Shown here: positions 1 to 6,193 of the stretch, piece after piece
Numbering within the stretch: position 1 is the first letter of the stretch
How the letters are laid out: every line of letters starts with the position of its first letter
NCBI GenBank assembly: GCA_964400545.1
Contig: CAYNUG010000060.1
Span: 1-11,748 of the forward strand
Direction of reading: 5' to 3'
Length of the DNA stretch: 11,748 nucleotides
Source: UBA647 sp964400545
GTDB lineage: Bacteria; Acidobacteriota; Aminicenantia; UBA2199
The notes under the pieces: model-generated
The model's database searches: none
The model's input: the letters and a program-made list of their open reading frames with translations, nothing else
What the model was told of the DNA's origin: nothing
Program-made: the position numbers and the translations under genes

Positions 1-1
1 G

Positions 2-358
2 AACCATTCTTCACGGTCAATACAGGAAATTGGCGATAAGAGCAGGATCATTAAAATCCCGGACGGCCTTAGTCCTGATAATTTTGTGTTGATCGACGGA
101 AAAATTTATATTTCTGCTCACAGCAATAGTCAGTTCCGTATTTTCTCAATGGAAACGGAAACCAGAAAATTGTCTGAACTGCACCGCTTCGCCTATCCTT
201 ATGGTGAAATAACATTCGATAATTCAAATTCAGCCTTTTATTTGAGAGGTCAATTCGGTGATTCCATTTACGAAATATCTAAGATCAAAGCGGGAAAGAA
301 CGGTAAGTTGTGGGTGACAGACCTTCTGTCGGGAAGACTTTTCATTATAACTTTATAG
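2..358 (+). CDS. C-terminal end of a beta-propeller-like protein (partial)
   Basis: The reading frame is open from the first full codon to the TAG at 356-358, so this is the last 118 residues of a protein that begins outside the window. The fragment is rich in short beta-strand motifs separated by turns: GKIYISAHSNSQFRIFS, then SNSAFYLRGQFGDSIYEI, and finally GKLWVTDLLSGRLFIITL. The last of these resembles the closing strand of an NHL, SMP-30 or 6-bladed propeller blade. No catalytic residue can be assigned from so little. An internal GTG at 86 is not needed as a start because the frame continues upstream without a stop. It converges on the CARDB gene with 127 bp between the stops. Propeller assignment is inference from strand pattern only. 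Confidence 0.5.
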   Translation, partial: NHSSRSIQEIGDKSRIIKIPDGLSPDNFVLIDGKIYISAHSNSQFRIFSMETETRKLSELHRFAYPYGEITFDNSNSAFYLRGQFGDSIYEISKIKAGKNGKLWVTDLLSGRLFIITL

Positions 359-437
359 GAATTACTTCGAAGGGATCTACCCTCACTTCCGTCTCTCCCA
401 TGGGGAGATCCAACGCAGATTCCAGTATAAAACCAAC

Positions 438-481
438 TACGCCCATTTTCCCCACGATCTTTGGAAGAAGTGATGGGCGTA
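438..481 (-). terminator. Possible terminator hairpin after the CARDB gene
   Basis: Nine-base perfect inverted repeat TACGCCCAT (438-446) / ATGGGCGTA (473-481), with a 26-nt loop, starting 5 nt beyond the stop of the minus-strand CARDB gene. On the minus strand it is followed by GTTGGTTTTAT, a poor U-tract. The large loop and weak tract make it only a candidate. A second small hairpin, TCTCCC-ATG-GGGAGA at 394-408, lies nearby without a T-run. Confidence 0.3.
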
Positions 482-485
482 AAAG

Positions 486-1907
486 TTACTCCGCCAGCTC
501 CATTTTAGCCGGGAGTTCTTCACCTTCATTGTTTCTTTTACAGAATTTTTCTATTGGTATTTTTTTCAGAATCTTTTTTAAGGGATCAATTTCCCAGACA
601 CTTTTCTCCCAGGTAACATACTTGAAATGGTATTTCAGAGGCGTTGTTTTGCAGGTTTTCCAAAACGGAAGATATGTAACTCCCGACCCACCGAGGATCA
701 GGTCGAATTTTTTTCTTTTTGGTTCAAAAATTATCTTTGTAGTGCCGAAAATAAGCCTGAATCTTTTTGGGGGCACTCTGGTTGAACCTCCTTCCGGAAT
801 AACTTTAATATTCAATTTTTCGGCTACTCCTCCCTTTTTACAGAATTTTGTACCGGTGATCTTCCACACCATCTTTTCATCTGTGTTCACTTCCCAGAAA
901 AAATCCTTCCAGGTGGCATGTTTAAAATGGTAGATATAAGGCCTTATCTGACACTTTCTCCATTCCTTACTTATTGAAATATCAAGACCCGCATTTCTGA
1001 TCTTCAGATCAAATGTTTTGGGCGTATAGTATAAAGTTGATCCTGCAAGTACAATTGTTATCTTCGCAGGTTCTTTTGGAGCTATTATCATGAATCCGCG
1101 AAAAACGTTGTCGTCCTTTGAGGTTTCTTCCATCTCCTTCCCGGGATCAAGAACTGCTCCAAGATAATATCTGCCATTTTCAAGTTGTAACGGAAGTTTC
1201 AATCCTGAATCCGGTTTTAATTCAATTTCGCCTCCCGGATCCACCGGTGGCACCCTGAGGGTACCATGATCAAGAAGAAGTACGCCTTCCTCCGATTCCA
1301 TCAGAGAATATTTTTTTAGTGGTATTTTAAAATTCCTGGCTATCACCAGATCAAGAACCACCTCTTTTGAAGTTGCCGTCCCAATATTCTTTACAGTGAT
1401 CATGACCTTTTTTCCGATCTCTTCCCCCTGGGCTGCATTCACTGGATATGTCAACTCGACATTAAGATTAGGGAAAGGTCTGAATGTTAACTCAAAACTA
1501 TTCAAAACCGTTTTTGATTTTATATCACTGAGAATTAACTGATAACCCGGCCTTCCGACACCCGATCTCAATTTCTCAAGCAGGTTCTTGTATTCCATTC
1601 TACCGAACTTAATGGTCATGTTCCCTTTATCGATCTTATGAGCCCATGAGATATTTCCTTTAATTATCTTACCAATTCTGGCTATTACAAAATCACTGAT
1701 CGTTGCAAATTCAATATTTGCATTCATTTTCTTAATGTCAACACTCGCAAGGATCTTACTGACATCTTCTGCATTTAGAACGACACTTTTTTTCTTGACG
1801 AGCTGAGGGCCTGGTAATTCTATTCTTATAAGTTTGAATTCACCCTGACCTCCGGAGATTATAAAAAAAAGAAAAATAATGGAAAAAAACAATATTTTTA
1901 ACTTCAT
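486..1907 (-). CDS. Secreted CARDB-domain protein with duplicated C-terminal Cys/Trp domain
   Basis: 473 residues. The ATG at 1907 is preceded by AGAGGGGG (about 5 nt spacing). Residues 1-22 form a signal peptide (lysines, then LFFSIIFLFFII), so the protein is exported; no lipobox cysteine is present. Residues 24-140 match nothing I recognise. Residues about 145-275 look like a CARDB (cell adhesion related, Ig-like) domain: VTVKNIGTATSKEV-type strands and the typical ending GRYYLGAVLDPGKEMEE, then DDN. Residues about 281-473 are two ungapped copies of a 100-residue unit. Each has W-x2-C, P-x2-YHFK, TW-x4-WE and KFCK (C319/C356 and C419/C456). These are the only four cysteines in the protein, which suggests one disulfide per repeat in the periplasm or outside the cell. 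The role is unknown; CARDB points to binding or surface display. It stands alone on its strand, behind the terminator of the upstream unit. Confidence 0.85.
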   Translation of the reverse strand: MKLKILFFSIIFLFFIISGGQGEFKLIRIELPGPQLVKKKSVVLNAEDVSKILASVDIKKMNANIEFATISDFVIARIGKIIKGNISWAHKIDKGNMTIKFGRMEYKNLLEKLRSGVGRPGYQLILSDIKSKTVLNSFELTFRPFPNLNVELTYPVNAAQGEEIGKKVMITVKNIGTATSKEVVLDLVIARNFKIPLKKYSLMESEEGVLLLDHGTLRVPPVDPGGEIELKPDSGLKLPLQLENGRYYLGAVLDPGKEMEETSKDDNVFRGFMIIAPKEPAKITIVLAGSTLYYTPKTFDLKIRNAGLDISISKEWRKCQIRPYIYHFKHATWKDFFWEVNTDEKMVWKITGTKFCKKGGVAEKLNIKVIPEGGSTRVPPKRFRLIFGTTKIIFEPKRKKFDLILGGSGVTYLPFWKTCKTTPLKYHFKYVTWEKSVWEIDPLKKILKKIPIEKFCKRNNEGEELPAKMELAE

Positions 1908-1981
1908 GATTCCCCCTCTTAAAAAGAATTAATCCGGATAATCTGAAATTTGATCTTTCTAACTATTAAATAATATATAAC

Positions 1982-2019
1982 AAAAAAACTCGTATCCTCT
2001 TATTTCAAGAGGATACGAG
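1982..2019 (-). terminator. Strong intrinsic terminator of the DUF937/small membrane protein unit
   Basis: Perfect 12-bp stem CTCGTATCCTCT (1989-2000) / AGAGGATACGAG (2008-2019) with a 7-nt loop (TATTTCA). Read on the minus strand it is followed at once by seven T (1988-1982). It starts 9 nt after the stop of the 56-residue ORF, so it ends that transcript and insulates the CARDB gene downstream. In the plus direction the run becomes A's upstream of the stem, so it is directional. Confidence 0.93.
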
Positions 2020-2027
2020 AATTCGAA

Positions 2028-2198
2028 CTAAAATCCTTTAAGAAATGTCCCAAGAAATATAAGGAACCAGGCAACTCCCATTACCCAAAAAGCATTAACA
2101 GTAACAAACGGAATTACCACAAAATAACTGATAACACTCAATACTGCAAGTATAAGAGAGATCAGCCATACAATTTTTTTTGGTGCGTTCAACCTCAT
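2028..2198 (-). CDS. Small two-helix membrane protein, 56 residues
   Basis: The 56-codon frame starts at ATG 2198, ends with TAG at 2028-2030, and has an ideal AGGAGG (2203-2208) 4 nt before the start. The protein opens MRLNAPKKIV, basic and cytoplasmic in style. It then has a hydrophobic stretch at about residues 9-29 and a second at about 34-52 (VNAFWVMGVAWFLIFLGTF), and ends LKGF. It therefore looks like an integral membrane hairpin with both ends inside. It lies 66 nt downstream of the DUF937 gene on the same strand and just before a strong terminator, so the two are probably co-transcribed. I recall similar short proteins with PKK near the start and LKGL/LKGF at the end in other bacteria, annotated as hypothetical. 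I know no function. Confidence 0.82.
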   Translation of the reverse strand: MRLNAPKKIVWLISLILAVLSVISYFVVIPFVTVNAFWVMGVAWFLIFLGTFLKGF

Positions 2199-2264
2199 GT
2201 TTCCTCCTGTTTTATTTATTTTTTATGTTAAGAAAAAATAACAAAATAATTTAAACAGATCCGA

Positions 2265-2864
2265 CTATCTTCTTTTCCCGAGAAGTCCACCGAGAAGTCC
2301 ACCCAATGCCCCTCCCAGACCACCACCTCTCTTTCTACGCCCGCCACTTTTGCCGAGACCGTTTATCAGGAATCCGGCAACATCATCAAGAACACTACCA
2401 TCACCATCCTGATCAAGGAGAGCGCCGATACCGGAAGAACCGGCCCCGGTATCCCTCTTTTTTGTCAGAGCCCCGAGGATGACAGGAGCTAGCATTGGAA
2501 TAAGTTTCATTACTGTACCCGAGTCAATATTAAATTTCTTTGCAAGAGTATCCGAAGCCTGAAGTCCGGAATCACCAAGAAGCCCGCCAAGCCTTGGATC
2601 GGGATTAGAATCTTGAGCTTTAGATTTAAAAAGCCCCGTAAGATCATTAAGAACATCCGAACTACCATACTTATTCAATATATGATCTACTCTCGAATCT
2701 CCGCCATAATTATCTTTTTGTTTTTTTAATCCTCCAAGTATCAGAGGAGCGATCTGGGGTATTATCTGTTTCAGGATTCCCTTCTTAACACCTAATGTTT
2801 TCGATAGATCTTTAGAAACCTTCGAACCATAAGTGCCCATAAATTCATCAATAAAATTTGCCAT
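2265..2864 (-). CDS. DUF937-domain protein with 87-residue internal duplication
   Basis: I place the start at ATG 2864 (199 residues), not the in-frame ATG at 2879. The GGAGG at 2873-2877 is 8 nt before 2864 and would lie inside the coding sequence otherwise. There is no signal peptide, so it is probably cytosolic. Two copies of the DUF937 pattern repeat at a constant offset of 87: LSKTLGVKKG plus IIPQIAPLILGGL (20-46) and LAKKFNIDSG plus LIPMLAPVILGAL (107-133). The later segments VLNDLTGLF (71-79) and VLDDVAGFL (158-166) repeat at the same offset. A DQDGDGS loop (151-157) looks like a calcium-type DxDGDG loop. The tail (169-199) is basic and glycine-rich (GGRRKRGGG, GGLLGGLLGKRR). The family has no firmly established function that I know of. 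The gene is first in a two-gene unit with the small membrane protein. Confidence 0.88.
   Translation of the reverse strand: MANFIDEFMGTYGSKVSKDLSKTLGVKKGILKQIIPQIAPLILGGLKKQKDNYGGDSRVDHILNKYGSSDVLNDLTGLFKSKAQDSNPDPRLGGLLGDSGLQASDTLAKKFNIDSGTVMKLIPMLAPVILGALTKKRDTGAGSSGIGALLDQDGDGSVLDDVAGFLINGLGKSGGRRKRGGGLGGALGGLLGGLLGKRR
2280..2303. repeat. 12-bp perfect tandem repeat in the DUF937 gene tail
   Basis: GAGAAGTCCACC occurs twice in a row (2280-2291, 2292-2303). On the coding (minus) strand each unit encodes GGLL, giving the GGLLGGLL tail. Exact nucleotide identity, including synonymous positions, suggests a recent slippage duplication. Confidence 0.85.
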
Positions 2865-2872
2865 TGTTAAAT

Positions 2873-2877
2873 CCTCC
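2873..2877 (-). promoter_or_regulatory. RBS that fixes the DUF937 start
   Basis: GGAGG on the minus strand, 8 nt upstream of ATG 2864. The upstream in-frame ATG (2879) overlaps this site and has no Shine-Dalgarno of its own, so 2864 is the better start. Confidence 0.8.
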
Positions 2878-2879
2878 AT

Positions 2880-2955
2880 AAATATATTATCTAATTATGT
2901 AAAAAAAAACAAACTAATTAATTTGCTTTTCCACTAAATATGATAAAATCGTTTT
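2880..2955. promoter_or_regulatory. Divergent promoter region between DUF937 and PLP-enzyme genes
   Basis: Very AT-rich spacer between divergent genes. Minus strand: TTGTTT (2912-2907) with GATAAT (2891-2886) at a 15-nt spacer, or TAATAT (2889-2884) at 17 nt. Plus strand: TTGCTT (2923-2928) and TAAAAT (2944-2949), 15 nt apart; TATGAT at 2939-2944 is an alternative -10. The plus-strand -10 ends only 6 nt before the ATG at 2956, and no Shine-Dalgarno is visible, so that transcript could be leaderless. All are weak matches in AT-rich DNA. Confidence 0.3.
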
Positions 2956-4425
2956 ATGAGCAGACTGGAAAAATATTTTAATAAATTCAGAAAAAACATT
3001 GTGGGAATAAATTCAACATTCACATCCCCATACGGAAAAAAAAAGATCGTCTATGCCGACTGGATAGCCAGCGGACGGCTTTACGAGCCGATAGAGAAGA
3101 AGATTCTTGAAGATTTCGGCCCTTTCATAGCAAACACACATACCGAGACAAGTAAGACAGGTACATTAATGACCCATGCGTACCATTACTCTCATAATAT
3201 AATCAGAAAACATGTGAATGGAACGGATGACGATATTGTTATTACCGCATGCAACGGTATGACAGGAGTCATCAATAAGTTACAGAGAATACTCGGTCTA
3301 AAGATCCAAAGCTCGGTTGTTAAGAAAAAAGAGATTAAAAAAAAAGACAGACCGGTTGTGTTCGTCACACATATGGAACATCACTCCAATCACACTTCAT
3401 GGTATGAGACCATTGCGGATGTTGTTGTTCTTCCACCGAACAAAGATCTGCTTGTGGACCCGGAAGAACTGAAAAAACAATTATTACTCTATAAAGACAG
3501 GAAGGTAAAGATCGGGGCTTTCTCTGCCTGCTCGAATGTGACGGGTATCACACCACCTTATCATCAGTTGAGCAAAATAATGCATGAGCACGGTGGAGTC
3601 TGTTTTGTTGATTTTGCCGCCTCTGCGCCATATGCAAACATTGATATGCATCCGGAAAATCCGCTTGAAAGTCTCGATGCTATCTTTTTTTCACCCCATA
3701 AATTCCTCGGGGGGCCAGGTTCCTCCGGGGTTCTCGTCTTCAACAAATCTCTTTATGACAACAAAGTCCCCGACAATCCCGGAGGAGGAACTGTCGATTG
3801 GACAAACCCCTGGGGAAATTACAAATATATTGACAACATTGAATTGAGAGAAGATGGTGGAACTCCAGGCTTCATTCAATCTTTCAGGATCGGGCTTTCC
3901 ATAAAATTGAAAGAGAAAATGGGTGTAGATAATATTGAGAAAAGAGAAAAAGAACTCGTTGAAAAAGCTTTCGAATTATCAAAGGGGATTCCTGGAATGA
4001 AAGTCCTGGCCGATAACATTAAAAAGCGACTGGGAATATTTTCTTTTTACGTTGAAGACATTCATTACAACCTGATAGTCAAACTTCTAAGTGACCGGTT
4101 CGGCATCCAGGTGCGGGGTGGGTGTGCTTGTGCAGGAACTTACGGGCACTATCTCTTACATGTAACTCACCAACATTCAAAATCAATTACAGACAAGATC
4201 AACCATGGAGATCTTTCGGAGAAACCCGGATGGGTCCGTCTTTCCTTACATCCGACAATGACCGACTCCGAACTCGATTTCTTTTTCTCTTCGCTGAAGA
4301 AAATAACAATGAATATTAAAGAATGGAAGAACGATTATGATTATTCCCCCTCAAACAATGAGTTTTATTGTAAAAAAAGTTCAGGGGAAGATGAAGAAAA
4401 ATATCTAAAATGGTTTGAATTTTGA
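2956..4425 (+). CDS. Class V PLP-dependent enzyme, cysteine desulfurase (SufS)-like
   Basis: 489 residues, somewhat longer than SufS (about 410). The fold signature is complete: MTHAYHYSH region (72-80), TACNGMTGVIN (97-107), the histidine expected to stack on PLP in THMEHHSNHTSWY (138-150, H142), VDFAASAPY with D219 contacting the pyridine nitrogen, and SPHKFLGGPGSSG with K249 as the Schiff-base lysine. RGGCACAG follows at 387-394. Aligning R387-x-G-x-x-C392 with the RxGxxC of SufS puts C392 at the catalytic cysteine, and C390 is an extra nearby cysteine. The C-terminal VRLSLHPTMTDSELDFF (427-443) is also typical. The reaction would be sulfur removal from cysteine (or a selenocysteine/amino-acid lyase variant) in the cytosol. 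No SufE, IscU or other Fe-S gene is adjacent, so the sulfur acceptor and the exact substrate are unproven. No Shine-Dalgarno is seen before ATG 2956. Confidence 0.83.
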   Translation: MSRLEKYFNKFRKNIVGINSTFTSPYGKKKIVYADWIASGRLYEPIEKKILEDFGPFIANTHTETSKTGTLMTHAYHYSHNIIRKHVNGTDDDIVITACNGMTGVINKLQRILGLKIQSSVVKKKEIKKKDRPVVFVTHMEHHSNHTSWYETIADVVVLPPNKDLLVDPEELKKQLLLYKDRKVKIGAFSACSNVTGITPPYHQLSKIMHEHGGVCFVDFAASAPYANIDMHPENPLESLDAIFFSPHKFLGGPGSSGVLVFNKSLYDNKVPDNPGGGTVDWTNPWGNYKYIDNIELREDGGTPGFIQSFRIGLSIKLKEKMGVDNIEKREKELVEKAFELSKGIPGMKVLADNIKKRLGIFSFYVEDIHYNLIVKLLSDRFGIQVRGGCACAGTYGHYLLHVTHQHSKSITDKINHGDLSEKPGWVRLSLHPTMTDSELDFFFSSLKKITMNIKEWKNDYDYSPSNNEFYCKKSSGEDEEKYLKWFEF

Positions 4426-4486
4426 GTTATTTTTATACAATTCGCTTTAAAACATCATCGAAATGCATTGAAATTACGGTTAAATC

Positions 4487-4513
4487 TTGACAAAAACAGG
4501 AAAATGTTATAAT
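4487..4513 (+). promoter_or_regulatory. Sigma70-type promoter of the rplM operon
   Basis: Perfect -35 TTGACA (4487-4492) and perfect -10 TATAAT (4508-4513), separated by 15 nt, which is shorter than the usual 17. A start at about 4520 would give a leader of only about 17 nt before ATG 4537, carrying AAGAGG (4525-4530). There is thus no room for an L13-type autoregulatory leader. Two perfect hexamers suit a highly expressed ribosomal operon. Confidence 0.75.
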
Positions 4514-4536
4514 AATATCTCTTTAAGAGGAATAAA

Positions 4537-4983
4537 ATGAATTTGAATGAGAACAACAAGACTGCTATACCAAAAAAAGGTGAGCAGGACAGAAAATGGC
4601 TTCTGATTGATGCGGAAGGTATTGTGCTTGGAAGACTGGCAACAAGGGTAGCTTCAATTTTGAGAGGAAAAGATAAACCTACGTATACTCCGTTCTTTGA
4701 CAACGGTGATTATGTAATTATCGTTAATGCCGCTAAAATAAAATTAACCGGGAACAAAGAAGAACAGAAGGTTTATTACAGGCATTCCGGATGGATGGGT
4801 GGCATCAAAGAAACATCATATCAAAAGATGCTGGAATCACATCCGGAGAGAATTCTGAAAGCGGCCGTCAAGGGGATGCTTCCAAAAAACAAACTTAACA
4901 GAAAAATTTTAAAGAAACTTAAAATATATTCAGGTGTTGAACATAAGCACAAAGCACAGAGACCTGAATCATTATCTTTCTAA
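4537..4983 (+). CDS. rplM: Ribosomal protein L13 (uL13)
   Basis: 148 residues; a component of the large ribosomal subunit that binds 23S rRNA early in assembly. Clear L13 motifs are WLLIDAEGIVLGRLATRVA (24-42), RGKDKPTYTPFFDNGDYV, VNAAKIKLTGNK, YYRHSGWMGG, and the C-terminal AVKGMLPKN (109-117). About 20 extra polar residues precede the core, so it is slightly longer than the usual 142. AAGAGG lies 6 nt before the ATG. First gene of the six-gene run; its stop (4981-4983) abuts the S9 ribosome binding site, as in the near-universal rplM-rpsI pair. Confidence 0.97.
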   Translation: MNLNENNKTAIPKKGEQDRKWLLIDAEGIVLGRLATRVASILRGKDKPTYTPFFDNGDYVIIVNAAKIKLTGNKEEQKVYYRHSGWMGGIKETSYQKMLESHPERILKAAVKGMLPKNKLNRKILKKLKIYSGVEHKHKAQRPESLSF

Positions 4984-4989
4984 GGAGGG
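4983..4989 (+). promoter_or_regulatory. RBS that fixes a TTG start for rpsI
   Basis: AGGAGGG overlapping the rplM stop codon, 4 nt before TTG 4994. This position selects TTG 4994 (or, less well, GTG 5003) and rejects the upstream in-frame ATG at 4934, which lies inside rplM. Confidence 0.75.
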
Positions 4990-4993
4990 CAGT

Positions 4994-5398
4994 TTGAGTA
5001 TAGTGCAATATTACGGAACAGGCAGAAGAAAAAGTAGTGTAGCAAGAGTTTACCTGAGACCGGGAAAAGGCGAAATTAAACTTGTTGTAAATAAAAGAAA
5101 AAGATCTTTTGATGAGTATTTTCCACAGAAGATCCATAAGCTTTCTATTTATAAACCACTGGCGCTGACAAATAATACTGAAAATTTTGATCTTTATCTA
5201 AATATCAATGGCGGTGGTGTTTCGGCACAGGCCGATGCGGTCAAACTGGGGGTTTCAAGAGCATTGATCGAGTTCAATTCGGAATTGAGACCAACTCTAA
5301 AGAAGAACGGACTACTAAAAAGAGACTCAAGAGAAAAAGAAAGAAAAAAATATGGTTTATTGAAAGCAAGAAAGGCTTCTCAGTACCACAAGAGGTAG
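4994..5398 (+). CDS. rpsI: Ribosomal protein S9 (uS9), TTG start
   Basis: 134 residues from TTG 4994, close to the family norm of about 130; the open frame extends back into rplM. S9 sits in the head of the small subunit and its C-terminal tail reaches the P-site tRNA. Motifs: YYGTGRRKSSVARVYLRPG near the start, FDEYF, LNINGGGVSAQADAVKLGVSRAL in the middle, and a basic tail RDSREKERKKYGLLKARKA ending YHKR, matching the invariant terminal KR of the family. The likely protein start is M(TTG)SIVQYYGTG; GTG 5003 would give MQYYGTG and cannot be excluded. Between rplM and rpsB, whose RBS overlaps its stop codon. Confidence 0.95.
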   Translation: MSIVQYYGTGRRKSSVARVYLRPGKGEIKLVVNKRKRSFDEYFPQKIHKLSIYKPLALTNNTENFDLYLNINGGGVSAQADAVKLGVSRALIEFNSELRPTLKKNGLLKRDSREKERKKYGLLKARKASQYHKR

Positions 5399-5406
5399 GA
5401 GGAATT

Positions 5407-6192
5407 ATGGTGTCAGTTAGTATGAGAGAAATGCTGGAAGCCGGAGTTCACTTCGGTCATCAGGTCCGGAAATGGAATCCGAAAATGAAGCCCTATATTT
5501 ACGGAAAGAAGAATGGTATATATATCATCGATCTTCAGACCTCAATAGAAATGTTCAGAGATGCACTTACCTTCGTTACTGATGTTGTAGCGAACGGAGA
5601 AGAAGCATTGATCGTTGGAACAAAAAAACAGGCTCAAACTATAATTGCAGAAATTGCTGGAGAATCCCAGCTTCACTATGTAAACAAAAGATGGCTGGGC
5701 GGACTTTTAACCAACTTTTCAATGATAAAGAAAAGCATTGAGAAACTTCTTGACCTCGACGAGATGAAGAGAGATGGGAGATGGGATGTTAAAAGTAAAA
5801 AAGAGCAGTCAAAACTTGAAAAGATATACAAGAAACTTCATAAAAATCTCTGGGGAATCCGTAATCTAAAAGGCCTCCCGGGAGTTATAATTATCATAGA
5901 TTCAAATTTTGAAGATATTGCCGTATATGAAGCAAAAAAACTTAAGATCCCTATAGTCGGAATTGTAGATACTAATGCAGATCCTGATGGAATTGCCTAC
6001 CCTGTACCGGGTAATGATGATGCAATAAGATCTATCAAATTATTTGTTTCAAAATTTAGTGAGGCCGTTCAGGCCGGATTAGAAAAAAAAGTTGCAAATG
6101 AGATCAAACTTGAGAACGAGAACAAGGATGATGTTGATTCCGAAGAGCTGGAAAGCGATTCTGAAGAGTCAGCCGCTGTAGAGGAGAATTAG
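5407..6192 (+). CDS. rpsB: Ribosomal protein S2 (uS2)
   Basis: 261 residues; small-subunit protein, needed for S1 docking in many bacteria. Motifs: MREMLEAGVHFGHQVRKWNP (6-25), IYIIDLQTS, VGTKKQAQ, VNKRWLGGLLTNF, KLKIPIVGIVDTNADPDG and IPYPVPGNDDAIRSI-like text near 200-212. The last 25 or so residues are strongly acidic (EELESDSEESAAVEEN), a common variable S2 tail. TAGGAGG overlaps the rpsI stop, 6 nt before ATG 5407. Only one base separates its stop from tsf, the usual rpsB-tsf pair. Confidence 0.97.
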   Translation: MVSVSMREMLEAGVHFGHQVRKWNPKMKPYIYGKKNGIYIIDLQTSIEMFRDALTFVTDVVANGEEALIVGTKKQAQTIIAEIAGESQLHYVNKRWLGGLLTNFSMIKKSIEKLLDLDEMKRDGRWDVKSKKEQSKLEKIYKKLHKNLWGIRNLKGLPGVIIIIDSNFEDIAVYEAKKLKIPIVGIVDTNADPDGIAYPVPGNDDAIRSIKLFVSKFSEAVQAGLEKKVANEIKLENENKDDVDSEELESDSEESAAVEEN

Positions 6193-6193
6193 A

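Noticed and set aside
1..485. Frameshifted continuation of the propeller gene past 358
   Set aside because: The text after the TAG in other frames does not continue the strand pattern, and the frame ends naturally with a propeller-like closing strand.
310..933. Plus-strand open frame of about 200 codons overlapping the CARDB gene
   Set aside because: It is antisense to the duplicated domain of the CARDB gene, which has a signal peptide, RBS and domain homology. Its own repeated text only mirrors that duplication.
1932..1939. Palindrome ATCCGGAT upstream of the CARDB gene as an operator
   Set aside because: Only 8 bp, single copy, with no symmetric flanks; nothing ties it to a regulator.
4426..4536. 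L13-type ribosomal leader RNA upstream of rplM
   Set aside because: With the promoter at 4487-4513 the leader would be about 17 nt, too short for a structured autoregulatory element.
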